64,000 bases of DNA, taken from Larix kaempferi (taxonomy: Eukaryota; Streptophyta; Pinopsida; Pinales; Pinaceae). The notes under the pieces were generated by a model that was given only the letters and a program-made list of their open reading frames with translations, had not been told where the DNA came from and did not search any database. Position numbers and translations under genes: made by a program. Positions 59,251 to 64,000 of the stretch are shown one piece after another. Location of the stretch: assembly GCA_027924585.1 (NCBI GenBank), contig BSBM01000232.1, positions 30,204,001 through 30,268,000 on the forward strand, given 5' to 3'. Every line of letters starts with the position of its first letter. Within the stretch, counting starts at the first letter, position 1.

Positions 59251-60532
59251 TGAAAATAAAAATACAAACTTAAATTTCTACACGATGGAAAGAAAAATAC
59301 AAAAACAAATTTCCATTTAAAAAAGTTTTATGTTGTATCGTTATAAGACAAAATGAATATTCTTCTTTTATAAAAAATTGCATTTTTATTTATTTATAAA
59401 AAAGGGTTGTTATAAAGTTGATAGACATTTATATCCTTTTGCAAGCTTTGGTTTGTGATTTTATAATCTATATTATGTGATGTGGATTTATAGGATAAGA
59501 TTTGTGTTTTCATTGGTTGCACGTTGTTTATATATGTTTTCATTTTCATTTTTTTATTTAATAGTACTTCATAATTTTAAATAAAAGATTGGTATCCTTT
59601 GTAATATAAAAGGTTGATGGATTGTAAGTTGGTCATGTTTGCTTTTACAATATTTTTAATTATTTTGTAATAAAATATTTTTAGTTTGTGAGTTTGTTTG
59701 TAATTTGTTGGATTAGTTTGTGGTCTAAGAAACTGTAACACAAAGGTATCTAACCTGTCAAGATCTTCTAGGGATCATATTTAACTTTGGACACACCAAC
59801 CTTTAACATGGTTGGATTTTTAATTGTCTCTTCTTGACTACCTCGTGGGGTTCAAACGTGGGTCGTCATGCAAAATAGGGCCCATGGAAACTAACTGTGC
59901 TGGAACGATTTGACTCTTGTTATAAAACATTGAAAATATTCTTAATTCATATTACTTTGTAATTACTTGTGTATTTTAACGGGTCAAATATGCTTAAATA
60001 TGCATTAAAATCATGTGTAGAATATTGAAAACAAAAGAATGAAATGGACAAATGACTTGGAATGTGATATTATTATAAAAAATAGAAATATTTTATTTCA
60101 TGAAGCTACAAGAAATATTTTTAACAAGTTGTGTACCACATCTAACTATCAACTAATTAACAACTTATTTATTCTTCCTAACACTTGTCTCAATTTCCCT
60201 AACACATGTTCAAATCAATGAGAACACACTAACAACATACTAGCACACAGACATCACACTATCACAAGTTCGTGCACATGGATGTTGGATGTGAAACTAT
60301 CTCTAACACCCTCCCCACAACCAAGTAACCATTAGATTAACAAATGGGAACACTCTTTCCATTTGAGACCTCAAGCAACTCTCCTCCTCCAACACTGAAA
60401 TGAAGACATGTCAAGGAACCTTTATTTCCCCTGAAAAACATTTTAAATGTGCTTTGATTATCCATCTTCTTTTGATTTGTTGGATCTTCACACACCCACC
60501 TCTTCCATGCACACCATGTTAGAGTTGTTTGG

Positions 60533-60812
60533 TGTTAAGACCTAAATGTTGTGACATTAAATTTATATTATTATATTAATGTCATCTATATTGGTTGGCT
60601 AGGACCTTAATTGTAATTATATCGTTTGTCTCATATATATACCAAGGAGATCTAGTTTTAGAGATAATTGAATCTTTTGCATTTGATATATTGTAAAATT
60701 AGGTTTTCCCCTCAAACATGCTTCCTATTCATTCTTTGAATGTCATTCTCAAGGCATGCAAATACTCTATTTTTTCTATTTTTATGTTATTTTCGGAATT
60801 TGGTCCCTAACA
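60533..60812 (+). repeat. Plus-strand LTR (right copy)
   Basis: 280 bp, TGTTAAGA...CCTAACA, matching 45743-46020. Followed by PBS and leader, so again a 5' LTR. Confidence 0.75.
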
Positions 60813-60814
60813 TT

Positions 60815-60827
60815 TGGTATCAGAGTC
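60815..60827 (+). promoter_or_regulatory. Primer-binding site after the right plus-strand LTR
   Basis: TGGTATCAGAGTC two bases after the LTR end; initiator-Met type. The left copy at 46023 has lost part of it. Confidence 0.82.
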
Positions 60828-61093
60828 ATTTCCACTATAACATTTTTTGGGAAAGTTTAAGAAACCAAATTTTTTGGGAGCCTCAGGAGAAATTTCTAAG
60901 TACTTGTAGTAAATATTTTAGGTTTTGGATTCAGAGTTATAATCTATGGAAGATACAGTTTTTTACTATTCCAAAAACTAGTCTCAAAAAAATGTTATGG
61001 GTAAAATTGTTATACATGAATCTTCCTAGCTCCAAGTTGAGTGCCATTAGTTGCATGGGGTAGTAGACAAGCCACAATGTTTTAGGTAATATT

Positions 61094-63308
61094 TGTTGGA
61101 ATCTATATATTACTAAGAGGTGGGGTGACTCAGTATTAGTGTAGTTATGATCAATTTTTAACTTCTTTAACATATTATTCTAAATTTAATCTTAATGTTC
61201 AATTATGCATCAAACATAAATAAAAAATTCATCCACATATGCACCAAGAAAAAGAACACATACCACACAAAATTTTGATGTGTAAACCCAAATGGGAGAA
61301 AACCACAGAATGCTATTTTGTGATGAAATTATTACATTTGAGGAATCACTGACTTCCTATATTAATCGGTACCAACTAGAAGGAGGCACCGACCCCCTAG
61401 TTTTACAGGCACCGACATGAAGGAAGCATAAATCCCCATGTTCTCCAGCACCAAATAGAAGGAGGATACAAAACCCTCTTCCTTTCCCCATATTGCCGCC
61501 TAGATATACATAATAAGATATTTCCTTGTTGATATTCCAACATGCGCACACTTCTGATCTTCCTATGTTCGTTATGTTGTGTGCACCTTCTATATGCAGT
61601 CGTATTGCTGTCACTTCCATGCATACATCACTTGAATTCTCATTCCACTCAACACTTCACTTTAACTGATGTTGCACTCGATATAGTGTGCTACTTCATC
61701 TGCTACAAATTGCACCACTAATTTACTGTGTCATTCTACTACTACGCAACTGCACTCTCAATTGATATTGTGCATTAACTGATGACTTGTTGTTCTAATG
61801 GCATGCACCAAAATTAGATGGAACTATGCACTTACTAATATGTGTCCAATATTTTTAAGTTCCACAATATTTCATACAATCTGCGACATGTTGTGCATCA
61901 TATGATTCATCCTTTCAGTCTAACGCACTTGCCTCAGATCATCCTCATCATGATGTGCATACTTGATTCTATTGCTACTCGGTCTCTGGACATATGATGA
62001 TCTTCTTAGAAAACTTCAACTTAGCCTTCATACATCATTCAAACTTCTTCACTTCACTCATGTTCTCATATACATCATGTCTGTCTCTACGCGGATCCAA
62101 CTTAGAACATTTGTGGCTATCTGCGTGATGTCTGCAATATGGTCATTTGGTCCTTATGCACTTGTGCATCCTCTGCATTCTACCTTTTCTCTTAGAATAA
62201 TAGTCACAAATCTATAACATCATTCTACACACCATCAATCATATCATTCATTTGCTTGTGTGCCCTCGTCTCTCTGCCAAATCATTGTTGTTCTGGTTCC
62301 ACGAGCCCTTGATGCCCTGAATATAAATTTGTATCTTCCACTTACAATCTCTTCATCCTTTTCATCAATATTGCCTCAAATATCCAACTTGATTCCCTAT
62401 TTATGCATGTCCTACATGGATTGTATGTCCACAAGTTGGTTTTGGAATTCCTTATTTCTTGCTTCACAGATTGTGCTTCTAGCACTTGGCATGTTCTGCA
62501 CTGCTGATGTGTCCTTTCTTTGTGGGTTTTGCACATACATGGTCCTTGACTTGGTGGGACTTTCACCCTTGTTGTACTATCACTTGTGGGTCTTTCGCGC
62601 TTGATGTATCATTGCCTTGCGTAACTTACACATACATGATCTTCGACTTAGTGGGACTTTGACCCTTACGGTACCATCACTTGTGGGTCTTGCACACTTG
62701 TTGTGTCATCAGCTATCGAATTTGTGCATATACTGACTTCAACTGCTACACACTTCTTGGAACTTGTGTGTTCTTCAACAACTAAAAATTTCTTCTAATT
62801 GGTGATATTTGAGTTCTTTTAGGACTTGCATAATTTTTCAACCATTTCTTGTTCCATGTTGCTTGCGCACTCTATAATTTATCCCATGTATTCTTTGGTT
62901 CACTTGTGCACTCTTCAAACCTTTTTCCAACCAAAAATTTAGCTTGTACCTTGAAGGACTATGACTGGATGGACTTGTGACCTGCTCAAGTACACATTCT
63001 TTATGTACTTCTTCAAACTCAATGTGCATTTCTTATATACTTATTGAAACTGGATATGCACAATGTACCCCTGGATACACTTATTTAGACTAGATGTAAC
63101 TTCTGGATACACTTCTTTAGATGGGAATCCATATACTTGACCATCTTGCTTGCGCATATACTTCTTCAATACGAATTTTCTATATTTCTTCAAGTTGGCA
63201 TGGGAATACTGAATCCACTTTGACATTAGTTGACATCAATGACTCACGATGAATCAGTTGATATCCTCTTTGCCATTAGTTGACATTGATGACAACCAAA
63301 GTTCAACA
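61094..63308 (-). repeat. Long copia-like LTR (3' LTR of an element running off the window)
   Basis: 2215 bp between TGTTGGAATC at 61094 and GTTCAACA at 63308. The right edge is followed by a PPT. A U5-like stretch (GGTTTTCTCCCATTTGGG on the minus strand) lies at 61270-61330. No PBS occurs left of 61094, so this is the outer, 3' LTR of a minus-strand element. Plus-strand frames such as 62260-62604 are repeat-derived. Confidence 0.6.
62530..62712. repeat. 97-bp tandem duplication in the long LTR
   Basis: CACATACATG(G/A)TC...GACTT(G/A)GTGGGACTTT and CATCACTTGTGGGTCTT... recur with a 97-bp period (starts at 62532 and 62629). Confidence 0.75.
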
Positions 63309-63320
63309 ATATCCCCCTTG
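63309..63320 (-). promoter_or_regulatory. Polypurine tract of the right-hand copia-like element
   Basis: The minus strand reads CCAAGGGGGATAT directly before TGTTGAAC, a common arrangement in plant copia elements with long LTRs. Confidence 0.7.
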
Positions 63321-63486
63321 GCATTAATGTCAACACTTTATCAAGCTATGCATAATCATATTCTTGAACTTGTATGCTTCATCTGTGGTTGTCACAGTAC
63401 TCCCCCTGAGTTCTTTGCCAGGTTGAACCTTTTACATATGCACATTATGTTGTTAGTGCGTCTTCTACTTTCTATTACTTTTGTTC

Positions 63487-63648
63487 AAATCGCATGCTTT
63501 ATGATCATTCTCCTGTGCTGTTGCATGTTCTTGCTTATGCTTATTTTGATTTATGTTACTTCTGTGCAGATCGCATGCTTTATGACCATTATCCTGTGTT
63601 GCTGCATGTTCTTGATTATGCTATTTCTTCTCGGCTTCATGCTTCTTC
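63487..63648. repeat. 81-bp tandem duplication
   Basis: ATCGCATGCTTTATGA(T/C)CATT and GCATGTTCTTG(C/A)TTATGCT recur at 63488 and 63569. The period of 27 codons leaves overlapping plus frames open (63249-63764, 63494-63754); no protein is recognised. Confidence 0.8.
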
Positions 63649-63791
63649 TCCACAGATGTATTACTTATCATCTCCATGCTTCTTCTACCCCTTTGAATTC
63701 AATGGAAAAGAGGTTCCATTATTTGCACAATTCATTGATTCTATTTTCTTTTGATTTTCACTAATCTTCACCTGTCTTCTTACAAGGATAA

Positions 63792-64000
63792 TGTAATGTC
63801 CCCATTCAAATAAGTGCATAGTAAGACAATCCCATCAATCCTACTAGTTTCCTAGGTTGGATGGGCACATGTGGGATGGTAATAAGGAAGCTAATAAATG
63901 ATATTTAGACATTAGAGGGGTTCAAGCATTTAATAAATATGGTGAATAAATAAATTCAAGATAAATTCTAAGTGGCAAGTGGTTTTGGAGACATATGGAG
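63792..64000. mobile_element. Start of another LTR element, cut by the window
   Basis: TGTAATGTCCCC is the same terminal word as X's LTR. No PBS lies to its left. The rest does not obviously match X, and the element continues outside the window. Confidence 0.4.

Larger units (their letters stand above)
59345..61085 (+). repeat. Segmental duplication, right copy
   Basis: Counterpart of 44545-46290. Its right end is cut by the LTR element starting at 61094. Confidence 0.8.

Noticed and set aside
45743-60812. Treating the two plus-strand LTRs as the ends of one 15-kb element
   Set aside because: Similarity extends well upstream of both LTRs and both are followed by PBS and leader, so the right one is not a 3' LTR.
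62260-63764. Plus-strand frames of 114 and 171 codons
   Set aside because: They lie in or next to an LTR, are hydrophobic by composition and follow tandem duplications with open periods.
1-64000. Intact host genes, tRNA or rRNA genes
   Set aside because: I found no long frame without element motifs, no recognisable exon series and no tRNA or rRNA core; PBS sites are only 12-13 bases of tRNA complementarity.

Overview
The window looks like intergenic heterochromatin of a large, repeat-rich plant genome. It is AT-rich and I recognise no intact host gene. Almost all readable coding sequence comes from plant-type LTR retrotransposons (Ty3/gypsy and Ty1/copia) and L1-like LINEs, and nearly all of it is broken by stops and frameshifts. 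Where a primer-binding site is visible it is complementary to initiator-Met tRNA (TGGTATCAGAG type), the usual plant primer. A gymnosperm or conifer-type genome is my guess from the look of the gag/pol and LINE sequences; I could not test it.

Layout. (1) 1-2152: a 90-bp tandem repeat and a decayed minus-strand LINE. (2) 2153-40083: one nest about 38 kb long. Its root is element X, a non-autonomous LTR retrotransposon with 5-bp AAATA target duplications at both outer edges. X carries a decayed, unrecognised reading frame of roughly 880 codons. Inside X's internal region sits Y (2994-19946), a Ty3-like gag-protease element bounded by 1-kb arms in inverted orientation. Y's protease is split by Z (4401-14049), and Z is split by copia element C1 (6403-13279). 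Inside X's 5' LTR sits G (22723-38152), a Ty3 chromovirus-like element with long LTRs full of minisatellites. G's 5' LTR is split by N (31219-36101), a non-autonomous copia derivative with a two-copy 127-residue repeat protein. (3) 40084-42010: a small TRIM-like element (T) and a decayed 23-residue-repeat coding tract. (4) 44.5-61.1 kb: two diverged copies of a segment containing a plus-strand LTR, PBS and leader. Between them lie gag and LINE RNase H remnants, a 0.6-kb duplication, copia element C2 (51204-57976, a deletion relative of C1) and a LINE with a twin-priming-like inversion. (5) 61094-64000: a copia-like long LTR with adjacent PPT, then the start of another LTR.

How the parts relate. 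None of the elements appears able to move on its own now. Nesting gives relative ages: X before Y before Z before C1, and X before G before N. Seven LTR elements lie on the minus strand. The most unusual items are the X reading frame, the fold-back element Y, the gag/repeat/pol-linker fusion in N, and the unrelated 1.6 kb inside C2. Boundaries come from reading terminal motifs, target duplications and reading-frame continuity by eye; family names rest on motif recognition, not database search.
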